Assembly (NCBI GenBank): GCA_037783545.1
Contig: JBBELK010000297.1
Span: forward strand, 1,550,001 to 1,614,000
Source: Henricia sp. BOLD:AAB3569
Taxonomy: Eukaryota > Echinodermata > Asteroidea > Spinulosida > Echinasteridae
Direction of reading: 5' to 3'
Length of the DNA stretch: 64,000 bases
The position numbers were made by a program, and so were the translations under genes. Position 1 is the first letter of the stretch. Each line of letters begins with the position of its first letter. Below, in pieces: positions 49,019-60,429 of the stretch. The notes under the pieces were generated by a model, which saw only the letters and a list, made by a program, of their open reading frames with translations, did no database searches and was not told where the DNA came from.

Positions 49019-52000
49019 AATGATTCGTTTTGTTGGATTTCTCGGCGTAAGACTAGCGGCACATCCTGTATCGTGGTGTTATTTGGGATGTTCCGTTTCT
49101 GCACAAGTTCGTCCACAATCTCCCTCTTGTAAGCGCGCCACCTCTTGTCCGTTAGGTAGTTAGTGAATGTCTGCTCGTATGATGGGTACAGTTGCTGGAC
49201 CGTTTGTTGCATGGAGTCAAGGGATTTTCCCCGGTCGTGTCTCATGAAAGACACACGGGAGACTAGGATGCACTCTACCTTGCCTGTGGAGATGATGTGG
49301 GTGCGACGGAGGTCTTCACCTGTAGGTGTCGGTTTGGTGTAAAAGCGAATCCACTGAAGGGTTATGCCTTTGTAGGAATAGTTTTTCGTAAACAGGTGTA
49401 TGAAACAGGTGAATGAAATAGCTTATTACTATAAAGGCGATACATGTTTGTCACAACAACAAAAATCAAAATCCATTAATTTTGATACATTACGGCATAG
49501 TTTGCCGAGAAACAGGCATACACTAGTTTTGTTTGGAGGAATCGTAGTGTAGCTTCGAGTCAGTTGTACACTGAGATCATACATTTTATCAGCACCTTAT
49601 CTTGTTGGTTTTTGTTTTAGAGCGTCTATCTTGTTTTTTTGTTTTAGAGCGTCTATCTTGTTTTTTTTTTAGAGTGTCTTGTTTGCATGCAAGTAAACCC
49701 AGTATGATGAAGCTTTGAAGGCATAACATTTATTTACCCCTTTTCCTCCAACTTCATGGCATTATAAGTGTGTTTGTTCTTTCGCCTGTGGTAATCACTC
49801 ACCAACTCCGAAAAACTTTCCCCTGCCGATGTTAGCAATATGGAGCAGTTTGCGGACCAGCGTCTGGTACGGTTCCGGCTTGAAGGAGTCCGGGACATTG
49901 TGGTCAGCATCTAGAGGGGGTAAGGAAAGTTTGGTGTGGCCAAAGGGCAGACGGCTGTGTAGAAGGGTCACCTCGCGAACGATCTTACAGATGCCAAACT
50001 TGATGAAGTAGACATCATCGGGAGGTTGCGAGAGGTTGCTCAGGATTGGCTGTTTGGAAGTTTGAGATGGTGTGTTGGGAACGTTACACGTCTCCCAAAC
50101 CTTAAAGGCCTTGATTTTTCAACGACTGAAATAGCAGTTGCTTGACAGTTTACATATTTCAATAGGCCATTTGATATGTAGGTAGGGGCTCAATTAACAC
50201 ATACGTAATTATTTAAGCATGTCTCATTTTTGCATTAGGTGTCCTGTGATATCGTCTCTCCACATTTCTGTATTGTTTTGCAAATCTAATGAACAAGACT
50301 ATTTCGTTTTTGTAAACGTAGTTTTCTTATTTCGATGTACCATCATGCTCATTGAATCGACGTAATTTGCCTCTATAGTACCGTGTTTGGTGGGAACTCC
50401 ACTAGTTTCGCTCTGTCGTTGGTAGCACGCAGTTCGTCCTCACTCCACTGGCCGAACGCTGCTAAGGACCGTAGAGCGCTCATGCGATTCTCCCACTCAT
50501 GCTGGTAACTACGGCTTAGCACTTGATCGAAGTCTGGCTTGTCCAGAACCAAGAATTCAGCGTCACCTAGCAAAGGTGGGATTGTCATTATTATGAATTA
50601 GGATGGTCTTTCGGCCATTCTTTTATGAGACTAGAAGAAATTGAGCTTTGTAAGAGATGGTACAGTCCATCTGGTACATCTGCTTTTTCGGCGCAACTTC
50701 CAACAGTCGAAAGCAAATGTCTACTATAATAGCTCGATTTTGTTGTAAGATTACATCCATATATACGAAAACCGTGCTTATCAAATTGGTCGATTCAGGG
50801 CATTGCGATGTTTCGATATGGGAAAAGGTGACCAGCTCCATCATGGTGTGTAAGATCGTTCCAAGTGATCGGCAAGATTATGCCACAACGCCCTGATGTG
50901 GTGTTCAGAGTTATGAATTAAACACAACCGAACCATCGTTGTCTGAACTGCGTCTGGGAGCCACTGTGCTATTTCGGATCAACCGAAGGCTCAAATAACA
51001 CTTGATCAACCATCGTGACTAATATGACCGACCATGATTGCAGACTTTAACTGCATTTATGATTCGAGATTCTGTGAAGGTGGAACATATATACATTTTA
51101 GAAACAGGTTGTAGATGTAGAATATATAAGGTTCGAGCAAGTAATTGATACTACAAGTTACCTTTACAGATGATAGTAGCGGTCCGTTTAGATCCGTGTA
51201 GTAATGCCAACTCCCCGAAGGATGATCCTGCCGTTGTCTCCCCCATTACGTGCGAATTGCGCTCCCCTTTGAAATAGCACAACGTATTTTATCCTTTTTA
51301 AATTTGCAATTAATCAGTGCAAATACCTACATGGCCGAAAACGTCTTCACGAGTGACGATCGACTTTATACAAGCTGAATTATAGCAGGCGTCCACCAAA
51401 AGTAAACTATTTTTAGTCGGGTAACTTAATTGAAACACGAAATACCGGGTCGGATTTTAGACGGGATTTAGTGTGGGAACATCAGGTTCGGAGTTGTATT
51501 TATAGAATAAAGTTTGGCCGCTGTATACATTTTGTGGAAGCTGTGTGAGGTCATCATTGATAGTGGTCATTATTGTCAGGTTTTACACAATCTTCCATTT
51601 GTCACTGAGACATGTTGGAGTTCGATTGTGTCGGAGAGCCCAAAATCCCAAGTGCGTCTTTGATTGCCCTACAGGGTGCGATTGGCTAAGACTTATTGCA
51701 TACATGTATTGCAAAAGCACAGTGAAAGGTTTTAATGTAGAGCCATTTGGCATTGTCTATAGGCAATTATACACAAGGTGACAATCATATAGGCAGTCTT
51801 TTACGGTTCGTTGTAAGATTTTCACATTGCCAACACAAACTTGACTTGCCAACCTGTTCTCTTGTCCTCTTCAGTGACCTCTACGGTCACCGCTCCGGAC
51901 AGGATGAAGTAGAAAGAGAGCCCTGGATGTCCCTGCCTCACGATCACTCTGCCGTCTTCAAAGGATTCATAGTGGAGTACGCAGGATAGCTCTTGCTTGA

Positions 52001-54121
52001 CCGTGATAGAGTATCTGTCGAAACACTTCAACTGCGAGACAATAAACACACACGAGTGTTATTGTCTCGGGAGCTCCTATCGAAAAGCAGTTTATTAAAT
52101 ACTGTATCCTGTAGGGTACTCCTGGCACCGTTTTCGCTTCGACTACAGGTGGCTGCTGTTAAGGCGCACAACCATACCATGGCTTCTGTCTAACGGCTCC
52201 CCAAATATCGCTCAGTGTATGGTCGGTCGCGCATGGTTGCTTTATCTTAAAAGGTCCAGAAACGGCCGGGCAAAAATCCGCAGTGGGGAGTTTTATCAAG
52301 GAGATAGTTCATCATTCAATGGTAAAACAATGACAAAATCGCCAGATTTTCCAAGGGGAGGGGAGTGGCAAACAAGTGACACAACAGTTTAGAAGGAGCA
52401 CACTAATTCACCCTCTGCTTCGACTGACCTTGTCGACAAAACTGAAGATGTAGGCCAAGTCTTCATGTGTTCTCTCCCAAGGGTTCTTGCGCATGGTCAG
52501 TTTGACAGCAGTAGGGAGGGTGTTGACGGATTGCACGTTGGCTTTGAAGGCATTCACGTTGAATGTCAAGCTGGTATCGTGACCTGTTGACAGAGACGTA
52601 TTAAGGTCATGCATGAGGGAAGTTCCGGTATGATCACGTGTTACGTTGTCATCTGGCTAGGGCGTTTTAAAGCGCATAATTATTATTTGTTAATGCAGCA
52701 AATTCATTTGATATTTGTACTGAAATGAGTGGCCAAAATGACACCAGCGACGTGAAGTATGCATAATGAGGAGTCTGTCTCCTGTCTCCTTGACTTAAAT
52801 TTACGTTTTGGTTTTGTTGTATCGTGATTCCGTTATTGTTTTATTTGTTAACGATCTTTGGTAATGACATGGCGGGAGATGTTTGGTGTAACCAAACGAA
52901 CGAAGCTGCCAACTGATTTTTAAAGGATACAACTTGCCAAGGGAGGTTTTGATACGTTTGTGAAAGAGGTAGCAAATATACTAGAACAGAACATGTTTAT
53001 TGATAATTGTTGGCAATGCCATTGAACGCTATCATTTATGTACGCCGATTTACATGCAGACTACCAACAAACGAATTGTGGTAATGTATGTTTGTACCGT
53101 CATCTTCCTGCACCGTAAACTGGGATTTTTGCTCCCCTTCTGGCTTGGAGGTGGAAAGCATCTTGGCCCATTTCAGGTTGTGTTTGATGGTGTTGGCGAT
53201 GGCTCGAAATCTTTGTAGCGGTGTGCGAGGAAGCTGTAAATGCGTATCAGACAAAGATGAATGTGTCTTCAACAACATCTGGCGAATATGGTGCAATACC
53301 GTGCATGCATGTGCCGTACTTAATATTGAAGCATGAGGTTCGACGGCGAATCCGGAAGCGCAACCAGAAAGGTTTAGTGGAAGGCCATCGTAATACAGCA
53401 GTTGTCAATTAGACAAACTTTTGTACTGGATAAAGAGGCTATACCTGCTTGCAGTGTCCACCTATCTTTGGTCCCAAACTGGCATGTTTATGATGCTAAT
53501 GCAACCTTTGTGAAGTGGCCACATGTTTTTAGTGGCCAGTCTTCTACGGTCACGTGAGATTGTATAGGAAGATAGGTCACTGACTGCAGCATTTTTGAGT
53601 TGGTCTGTTCATGGAAACTGGTCCGGCGTTGACTTGAGTAAAACGTTACATATATACTCATAGGCCTATAATCGAGTGAGGTGCATCAACATCTTGGACG
53701 TAGGCCTACTTTCTTTATTCTGTATACATACCTGTAATGCCGCTGTTTGCGCCTTGCTGTGATGCATCATTAACGGAAGTGTGGTCAAAGGCGGTACTTT
53801 GGGTGGTACGAGTGACGATCTGCGTCTACTCCGTCGCCTCTTTTGGGCTCCCTCGTCTGCTGCCGCCTCTTCTTTCCCCTCCGTCCCTTTCTCTGGCCCT
53901 TTCCCTTGCCCTTCTATTTCTCCACCCTCTTCATGTGCCTTCGTTCCATCTTTCTCGCCCTGCGAACCTTCATCACTGTCTTCTGAGATGTCCGATTCCG
54001 TCTGGAAGTGGTCTGGCGGAGGCGGGAGGACGTCCGTTATGGTGGCACCTCTGCGTCTCTGCAGCGCGGGGTTTATGTAGTCCTCTTCATCTTCTTCGCC
54101 GAAAAGTAAATTGGTCTCCAT
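49015..54121 (-). CDS. CNBD2: Cyclic nucleotide-binding domain-containing protein 2-like, complete
   Basis: CNBD2 is a cyclic nucleotide-binding protein needed for male fertility in mammals (family knowledge). Eight exons on the minus strand: 54121-53732, 53233-53098, 52583-52429, 52031-51846, 51261-51162, 50566-50382, 50049-49803, 49319-49015. All phases agree and give 567 residues, close to the family's usual length. The first exon encodes an acidic, Glu/Gly-rich N-terminus ending in a basic RRRSRRRSS patch. The CNB fold starts with LKCFDRYSITVKQEL, then VIVRQGHPGLSFYFILSG and the phosphate-binding cassette FGELALLHGSKRTATI, which keeps the Glu and Arg expected to contact cyclic nucleotide. 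A second CNB-like half follows (VEFPPNT, then DDVYFIKFGICKIV). The C-terminal helical part is YLTDKRWRAYKREIVDEL. The next gene, TIMM8, is divergent, 1.2 kb away. Confidence 0.87.
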
Positions 54122-55346
54122 TTTGGTAACTTCGTTTGGTTGTATGTTCTCAAGCTTTTATTTGTTGGCCTAAGTATTCGATATGTCTGTTTGTAAGACC
54201 CCTTGGCCCATTACAAATTGAATTAATTCATAGCCTACGACCCGCGAAGGTGCACATACCTTTGGTGCACATAAACGGTGATAACGGGGCGTTGGGCAAC
54301 GACTGAGCATGTGTTTGCATCACGAATGCACGCCCTGCATTGTGCTCGCGCGTTGTTGACTGAACGTCGGCGCGCAGACTTGACAATATGACGTAACAAA
54401 GTCACATAACTCGAGTTCTTTTGAGCCGGGAGGGAATTTTCCCATTTCCCCCCTAAAAAAGTTGTTTCGCCCTTCCCGTAATTAGCGTAAATTTCAGTGC
54501 CGGTCACACACGTGTATATTATTTCTTGTTGTGCTGTTGCATTTTAAACAAAACCTTTTTTTTGTTCACCTTTTGTGGCGTGTTGATGTTTAGTGAATTT
54601 CGATAATGTAGTTGTATCTTGTTCCAGGTATTTTTTTCCATGGGTTTTGAGATTTTGATACCATATCATGTGTTACATTTTTCTCATCAACATTCTGAAA
54701 TTTCCACCCTCAATCCGTGTATTTCCAGAGATATCAGGGGGATATCATCAAAAATCCATCAAAGTTTGGTAAACTAATTTATCCGGTTACATAAAGCAGT
54801 GCAGTGATTACACCAACCTTTTTGCTTCCACATCCAAATTGGGGATAACTAATTTCCTGGTTTTTTCCCACGGATAGTATCTTGGGGATGTATTTTATAT
54901 AACTGTTTAGGTTAGAACGAAATCCATGTTTGGAAAAATCTGGCTACACTCTTTTAATTTGTGGTTGCCGCGAAAGCATTATACATGTAATTATAATGTG
55001 CAATATTAGCCATGCCCTCACCAAATCTGAACAATATTTGTGAGAAATAGGTTGCAAAAGACGCACATCATGAGGCCGGTTTATCAGATAGTAGTCAAAA
55101 TATCACGGTAGCTGCGAGAAACGCCGCTGTGTTTTTACAAAATTTTCAGAGATATCTGTGATATGCGATGTCCCTTGTACGCCACCATACGTGATGCTGT
55201 CGTTATTTGTCCAAAGTTTAGTGAACTCTAATAATGTCAAAGGTCATGCATATGTGCAAAGAAAAAAAACGACGAGCGTGGAAATCAGTCGACTGCACTG
55301 CACAGTGAATTTTTCACCTATTTTTCCAATCTCGTCATACGAAGAC
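54122..55346. promoter_or_regulatory. Divergent CNBD2-TIMM8 intergenic region
   Basis: The two starts face away from each other across 1.2 kb, so both promoters should lie here. TGACGTAA at about 54391 is a CRE-like site in a CpG-rich block (54235-54510). 54770-54950 is a copy of the dispersed repeat at 41270-41440. I see no convincing TATA box. The minus-strand ORF at 54235-54507 is unsupported. Confidence 0.35.
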
Positions 55347-58122
55347 ATGTCTTCCTTTGAAAATTCTTCATTCGGAGGTGGTGGAGCAGGAGATGTTGAA
55401 GATTCTGAGCTGAAAGCTTTCCTTGCAATCGAAGGTCAAAAAGCAAAATTTCAGGTAAGGTTTCCACTTGTCAGTGACTTTCCACCAGTCATTGTTGTGG
55501 TTGTTCTAGCCCCGCGAGCAGTGCTTCGGTTTTCGGAACCTCAGCCCTGTGTTCTGATACACACCAAATCTGTGGCAAACTCACGCAAATGAAATTTGGC
55601 CCACGGCTCTGATATTTGCTCAATAGGTGCACTCACCCCAGTTTATAAATATTCCGAAGAGTACGCATCGATCCGATGTCTAGTTTCGGTGAAATCGTGG
55701 GGACAGTTTGAGACCTTACTTGCCATCAAATTCACACTCTTTGACCAAAAATCAAATATGCGCATGCGCGAGGGCGGAGAGGTCAACATAATAGCGCCAT
55801 CTCGCGACGGCGTCGTCACGTACCAGCTGCACAGCGGCTGTTTCATGAGAGAGCACATCGACTCTATCGCGCGGTACGTTCTACACCGGAGGTAGGTTGT
55901 AGCATGTACTACACGGTCACAACAAATTCTACCTCCGGGTTACCTCCGACCTCCGGGTTTCAACGATACCCGTGTAGAACGTACCGCGCGATAGATAAAT
56001 TTACTGCAGAGAGTAATGGACAAAATCACAGTACGGGTGCGTAAGTGCAACAATAGAGGGCGCTGCATGTGCGCGTACATGGTTCATCTTGTGCACTAGC
56101 TAACTGAATGCAAGTTTTGAAAGAGAAAATTTCATTTTTCTTTAGAAAAGGAACATTTGCAACAAAAGTGCATGTGGAAAGTATTTCTTAGAATTGTGGA
56201 TTCTGTTGCGCCCCAGCTACGCCCATGGTCCCAACTTATTGTTGAAACTTCCTAACAATAAGTTGGAGCTGGCCTAGCCCTACAAATAGGGCTGTAAATA
56301 GCTCACTTTAGAAATCTGACTTTTTACACTGTCGCCATTACAGCCCTACTTGAGGTCCGTACGACAATACCAAGTTTCAAACTGCTCAAATCTGACAAAG
56401 TTTCACTACAAATATCGTCCGAAGCACATCAGACCAGAGCACTTTCACATTATTATTATTATTATTATTTATTCATGCCATTTCATATACAACACAAACA
56501 AGATGGGCATAGGAGAGACAAAAGTGATAACAATCACTGTGGCCAAAGACCTGCCACTCCACATCAAGTAGTGAATTAAATAAAATAAGCATATACGTGT
56601 GTTTTTTAAAAAAGAAATTACATTTAAAGGTGATAAATGAATAAATATACACCATTGTAATCCTGAGAGTCTAGTGTTTCATAAAATAATGGTAACGCTT
56701 ACGGAATCGTCAATTTGGGCATCTAATGCTTCTTAAAACATTGGACAATTTGGGCAACGTTCTGACCTGCATCCCTTGGGCGCTGCCATCTTATCTGATA
56801 TGCTGGACGCGTGGTGGCGCTACTCGGTCAAGGAGCCCGGCTGTGCAATATGCATAATTTATATTGACGTCCGTGTGTTTATCCCAGCTGGCAAGTACGT
56901 CACTCGCACAGTTCGATAACTAGCTGCACTGCGCGCGTGACGTATTGCCAGCTGGGATAAACACACGCGACGTCAATATGAATTATGCATATTGCACAGT
57001 TGGCCGGGCTCCTTGACGTCTCATGATCGAGAAGCGCCAGCATATCAGCTAAGATGGCAGCGCCCAGGGCATGCACATCAGAACGTTGTCCGAATTTTGT
57101 CCAATGTTTCAAGACGCCGTAGATGGCCAAATTGACGATTCCGTAAGCGTTACCGTTATTTTATGAAACACTAGACTCTCATGATTACAATGGTGTATGT
57201 GAAAGTGCTCTGGTCTGATGTGCTTCGGACGATATTTGTAGTGAAACTTTGTCAGATTTGAGCAGTTTCAGACTTGGTATTGTCGTACGGACCTCAAGTA
57301 GGGCTGTAATTGCGACAGTGTAAAAAGTCAGATCTCAAAAGGGAGCTATTTACACTACAGCCCTATTTGTAGGGCTAGAGCTGGCCCAACTATTGTTGGG
57401 ATAGTTCCCAACTTATTGTTCAGAAGTCTCAACAATAAGTTGGGACGGTTGGTGTGATTGGGGCGTACAAATTCCAAGAGGTAATTTCCTTAAAATCTGT
57501 GTTTAACCTAAACGGAATAAAATAAAACAAATGTTTTGTAAACTAATTTATCCATTCCATAAAGCAGTGCAGTGATCACACAAAATGTTTTTGCTTCTGC
57601 ATCCAAACTGGAGATTCAAAATTTCATGTTTTGCACCCATTTTTTGGGAGGTATTTTATATGATTGTTGGTTATAACGAAATCAATTTTCTGGAAAAATC
57701 TTAACAAGCTCCTAAACTCGTTTAGCTGTCCTTACCAATGTTGAGTTTACTCGACCACTGACCTTAAAGTGTTTCCACGCATTGGCCCATACCATGTGGC
57801 ACACAATAAACATGTGGCAATAAACAATGCAGTATGAACATGGCTAAAATTAACAACATTTTAAATCACATGATTTTTGATGGAAAATTTCAAAAAGACA
57901 GTGGTTCTAAATCTCACACACTGCACTGTATATTTTGACTTTCAGAACCAAGTGCACACATTTACTGATGTCTGTTGGGATAGATGCATGGACAAACCAG
58001 GCAGTAAACTGGATGGTAAGACTGAAACTTGCCTCGTCAATTGTGTAGAGAGGTTTATCGATTCAACGTTGGCTATGACAAATCGTTTTCAACAACTACT
58101 TAACAAACAAGCGGGACATTGA
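55347..58122 (+). CDS. TIMM8: Mitochondrial inner-membrane import chaperone Tim8, complete
   Basis: Tim8 pairs with Tim13 in a soluble intermembrane-space hexamer that escorts hydrophobic precursors to the inner membrane (family knowledge). Two exons, 55347-55454 and 57946-58122, join in phase 0 to give 94 residues, typical for TIMM8A/B. The twin CX3C motif is complete: CWDRC and CLVNC, in the family context [20 protein letters not shown], followed by [16 protein letters not shown]. The N-terminus is Ser/Gly-rich, with no cleavable presequence, as expected for an intermembrane-space protein. The start is the first ATG, in context GAAGACATGTC. The single 2.5-kb intron contains two fold-back structures. 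Downstream, part of the last exon is duplicated (58188-58317), and that copy supplies an AATAAA at 58301. Confidence 0.93.
55864..55994. repeat. Inverted repeat with perfect 23-bp arms
   Basis: The arms 55864-55886 and 55972-55994 (CTATCGCGCGGTACGTTCTA and its inverse, plus three bases) enclose GGAGGTAG / CTACCTCC words. It is a MITE-like hairpin in the TIMM8 intron. Confidence 0.8.
56214..57470. mobile_element. Palindrome of about 1.2 kb (long-TIR fold-back element)
   Basis: The left arm (56229-56452 and 56650-56900) is matched in reverse by 56937-57437. Examples are CAGCCCTACTTGAGGTCCGT with ACGGACCTCAAGTAGGGCTG, and TTTATCCCAGCTGGCAA with TTGCCAGCTGGGATAAA. The arms are roughly 450-500 bp with scattered mismatches and only about 35-40 bp of spacer. 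Outer GCGCCCC and GGGGCG may be the ends. There is no ORF with recognisable homology. Confidence 0.88.
56453..56649. mobile_element. Insertion in the left arm of the palindrome
   Basis: Starts with ATT repeats and ends before ACACCATTGTAATC, where arm homology resumes. It has no counterpart in the right arm (57180-57195 is continuous). The ATT-repeat border suggests a SINE or LINE 3' tail inserted after the palindrome formed. Confidence 0.6.
57530..57710. repeat. Third copy of the 41270-41440 dispersed repeat
   Basis: ATGTTTTGTAAACTAATTTA, CATAAAGCAGTGCAGTGATC and GAAATCAATTTTCTGGAAAA match the other copies in order. Confidence 0.65.
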
Positions 58123-58187
58123 TGCTTCGGTCTCGTTAAAACGAGAATGAGTGACTTTGAAAATGAAAGCCATATCTTTTCTAAAAG

Positions 58188-58317
58188 TTTATCGATTCAA
58201 CATTGGTTGTTTATCGATTCAACATAGTTTCCAGAAACTATTCAACAAACAAGTGGGACATTGATGTTCAGTTCTCGTTCAAACAAGGAGTGACTTTGAA
58301 AATAAAAGCTGCATCTT
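58188..58317 (+). pseudogene. Partial duplicate of the TIMM8 last exon and 3' UTR
   Basis: TTTATCGATTCAAC, TTCAACAAACAAGTGGGACA and GAGTGACTTTGAAAATAAAA repeat 58053-58180 of the real exon and its 3' UTR. TTTATCGATTCAACAT occurs twice within the copy (58188 and 58210), a second small duplication. A base change turns AATGAAAG into AATAAAAG, giving a possible polyadenylation signal at 58301-58306. Confidence 0.8.
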
Positions 58318-58484
58318 TCGGGAGGTTACAGTTGGGGCGTAACAGAGTCATCATGAACGTGCAGTTCATGCATTGGATGGATGGATGGCCTCCAGATGAG
58401 ATGGATGTACAGGCAAAAGAGACCTTAGTTACTGGATTGTTTTAAATATGCCATTGTAGCATGGGGCTCCCATTAAATGAACGG

Positions 58485-58706
58485 GGGCCAATTTCATAAA
58501 GCTTTAAAAATCCAAAATTTGTTTGCTTTATAAAAATGGGTTAATAGCCAAAATTGTAGGTCAATTTGTGTTCCTAGCAAGAATAGCAGAATACCGGTCA
58601 ATTTTAATACACATCACATAGGATTTTGACTGCTTTTTTCTATAAAAGCAAACAAATTTTGCATTAAGCTAATTTTTCTGCTAAACAGCTTTATGAAATT
58701 GGCCCG
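58485..58706. mobile_element. MITE with GGGCCAATTTCATAAAGC ends
   Basis: GGGCCAATTTCATAAAGCTT at the left is mirrored by AGCTTTATGAAATTGGCCC... at the right. TTTGTTTGCTTTATAAAAA and its inverse pair inside. A full sister copy is at 13811-14041. Confidence 0.85.
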
Positions 58707-58729
58707 TGTACATTTTGTGCTTTTGCTAA

Positions 58730-58885
58730 GGGGTCGTCCTAAAGTTTCAACATGTTTTTGTCACTACCATGAAATGTCAACATTTTACAATGCATGCAAA
58801 GTCTACGCAGCCCTCGACCACAACCCCCTAAACAAAAAACCACTCCTCCCTCCCCCTTCCTACGTTTTGTAGAACTGTGAAATTA
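58730..58885. mobile_element. Partial copy of the 6899-7114 MITE, reversed
   Basis: AGGGGTCGTCCTAAAGTTTC, TGTCACTACCATGAAATGTC and CTACGTTTTGTAGAACTGTG parallel the inverse of 6899-7114. The far end is lost. Confidence 0.55.
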
Positions 58886-59433
58886 GAGAGCTTTCAAATG
58901 GACGACGGAGAGGAACACGACAGACTTGTGATCTGTCATGTGATCAAAAATTGTAATGTTGAAGGTCAAACGTTGCCCTCATCGCCACAACGTTGATTTG
59001 CCCAAATTACCGTCCTAGAAATCAGACGACGACGACAACATGGCAAAGTTGACACATGCGCAGATGACTCGGGATGGCAATTCATCCATCGTAGAACAAT
59101 TTGTCGTGTAAATCGAAAATTCCCTAATGCTAATGACTTTAAACGGCCCTAAGCTGTTACCAGTGACTTCATAGAGTTACCGTATGTGCATTTACATAAT
59201 TTAGCACTATGCTAATCACCAAATAAAACCATTTAAGTCATGACATGCATATGTACAATTTTTTGTTGATTTAATTTCAGTTCTTACTGCTGTAACTGTT
59301 AATATTCAAACTTAATAATTAGGGAAAGCTGGGCAGGAGTTTGGGTCGTACATGCATCTCTGGGAGGGGTGGTTATCTCTCTGTAGGGCTTGCTAAGCTC
59401 GCGTGATAACCATTCCCAATCAGACCACTAGTT

Positions 59434-59506
59434 GGCTTCATAGCTCAATTGGTAGGGCGTCTGCACGTTAAGCAGAAGGTCCGCAGTTCGAATCCCGGTG
59501 GATCCA
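59434..59506 (+). pseudogene. tRNA-like sequence with GTT (Asn-type) anticodon, probably a pseudogene
   Basis: The 73-nt sequence has acceptor GGCTTCA paired with TGGATCC (one mismatch plus a G-T), D-arm GCTC...GGGC, anticodon stem TCTGC/GCAGA with loop ACGTTAA, and T-loop TTCGAAT. Position 33 is C rather than the invariant T, and the T-stem CGCAG/CCCGG pairs badly. I therefore favour a tRNA-derived repeat or pseudogene over a working tRNA-Asn. Confidence 0.55.
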
Positions 59507-60145
59507 AGTTGCTTTTTACTGCATCCAGATTTCCCAAACTCACGGACATTAGCCCACATTTGTATCGAATTACAGATATTTGGTAGTAACTAACTACTAA
59601 GTGAATACAGTGTGTGTAGTTCAAGTACATGTTGCTCAAAAACACATTATTTTGTTACAGGCTCTTAGATATTTGTAAACTTCGGTAAATGATATTCAAA
59701 TTTACTATTTTGCAACATTAGTCTCCATGTATAATTAAATTTTTTTTTATTAAGAATAAATGCCTCGATTTCAACTAAATATTAATTAAGAATTTGTTTC
59801 TCTCTCAAGGAATGGCCTTATTTAAAGTCTGAATTGTGTGCTGTAATCCCAAAGTACTGATTTCTAAGCTATGGAAAATATAAGAACTAATTCTTTAAAA
59901 AATCAAAACACAGTACAGGATTTCATTGGATAATTAAATTTCACAATTGGGTATTGAAAATATTTGTTTACATTGGAATGACATAGTCCTTTCTGTAAGA
60001 ATGACATAGTCTGTTCTGTAAGAAATGAAATGGTTCTCACGTTAACTAAAATATATTGAAAATAGTTTAAAACTTGCGGTATTTAAGGAAATGGGTCCAT
60101 ATTTTTCAGTGAAGTGGTATTAATTATGTTCTGCTGAAACTGTAT

Positions 60146-60360
60146 AACACCCGTTTCATACTGGCGCACCAGAGTCTCTCCGAACTAAATTATCCCGGAA
60201 ATTTGAATTAAGTTTGACGTATGAAACAATTTGGAGCGAGAAGTCGAAAGTCCAGTCGGTCAGAATGACTGAAGAGCGATTTGGTTTCAGACCTAGATCT
60301 TTAGTGTGCGCACGGTTCTGAAACCAAATTATAGTTCGGCGCGACTCTAATACGGGTGTA
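60146..60360. mobile_element. MITE with ACACCCGTTTCATAC ends
   Basis: ACACCCGTTTCATACTGGCG and CACCAGAGTC at the left are mirrored by GACTCTAATACGGGTGT at the right, with TTTGGTTTCAGA / TCTGAAACCAAA pairing inside. A fragment is at 12400-12457. Confidence 0.7.
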
Positions 60361-60429
60361 ACGTGTCAATTTTACTCTATTTAGTTTAGAAATTGCAAGA
60401 GTGGGATTGAAATCTAGTCGTGGTGTTGA

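Larger units (their letters stand above)
58890..60429. other. Region between TIMM8 and the speriolin-like gene
   Basis: It contains a tRNA-like sequence (59434-59506) and a MITE (60146-60360). The rest is AT-rich and unrecognised. Confidence 0.5.

Noticed and set aside
53737..54129. Plus-strand ORFs rich in Leu/Pro/Ser
   Set aside because: Antisense of the Glu/Lys-rich first CNBD2 exon, which has matching donor and phase.
59434..59506. Functional tRNA-Asn(GTT)
   Set aside because: C at position 33 and an unpaired T-stem make activity unlikely; recorded as tRNA-like instead.
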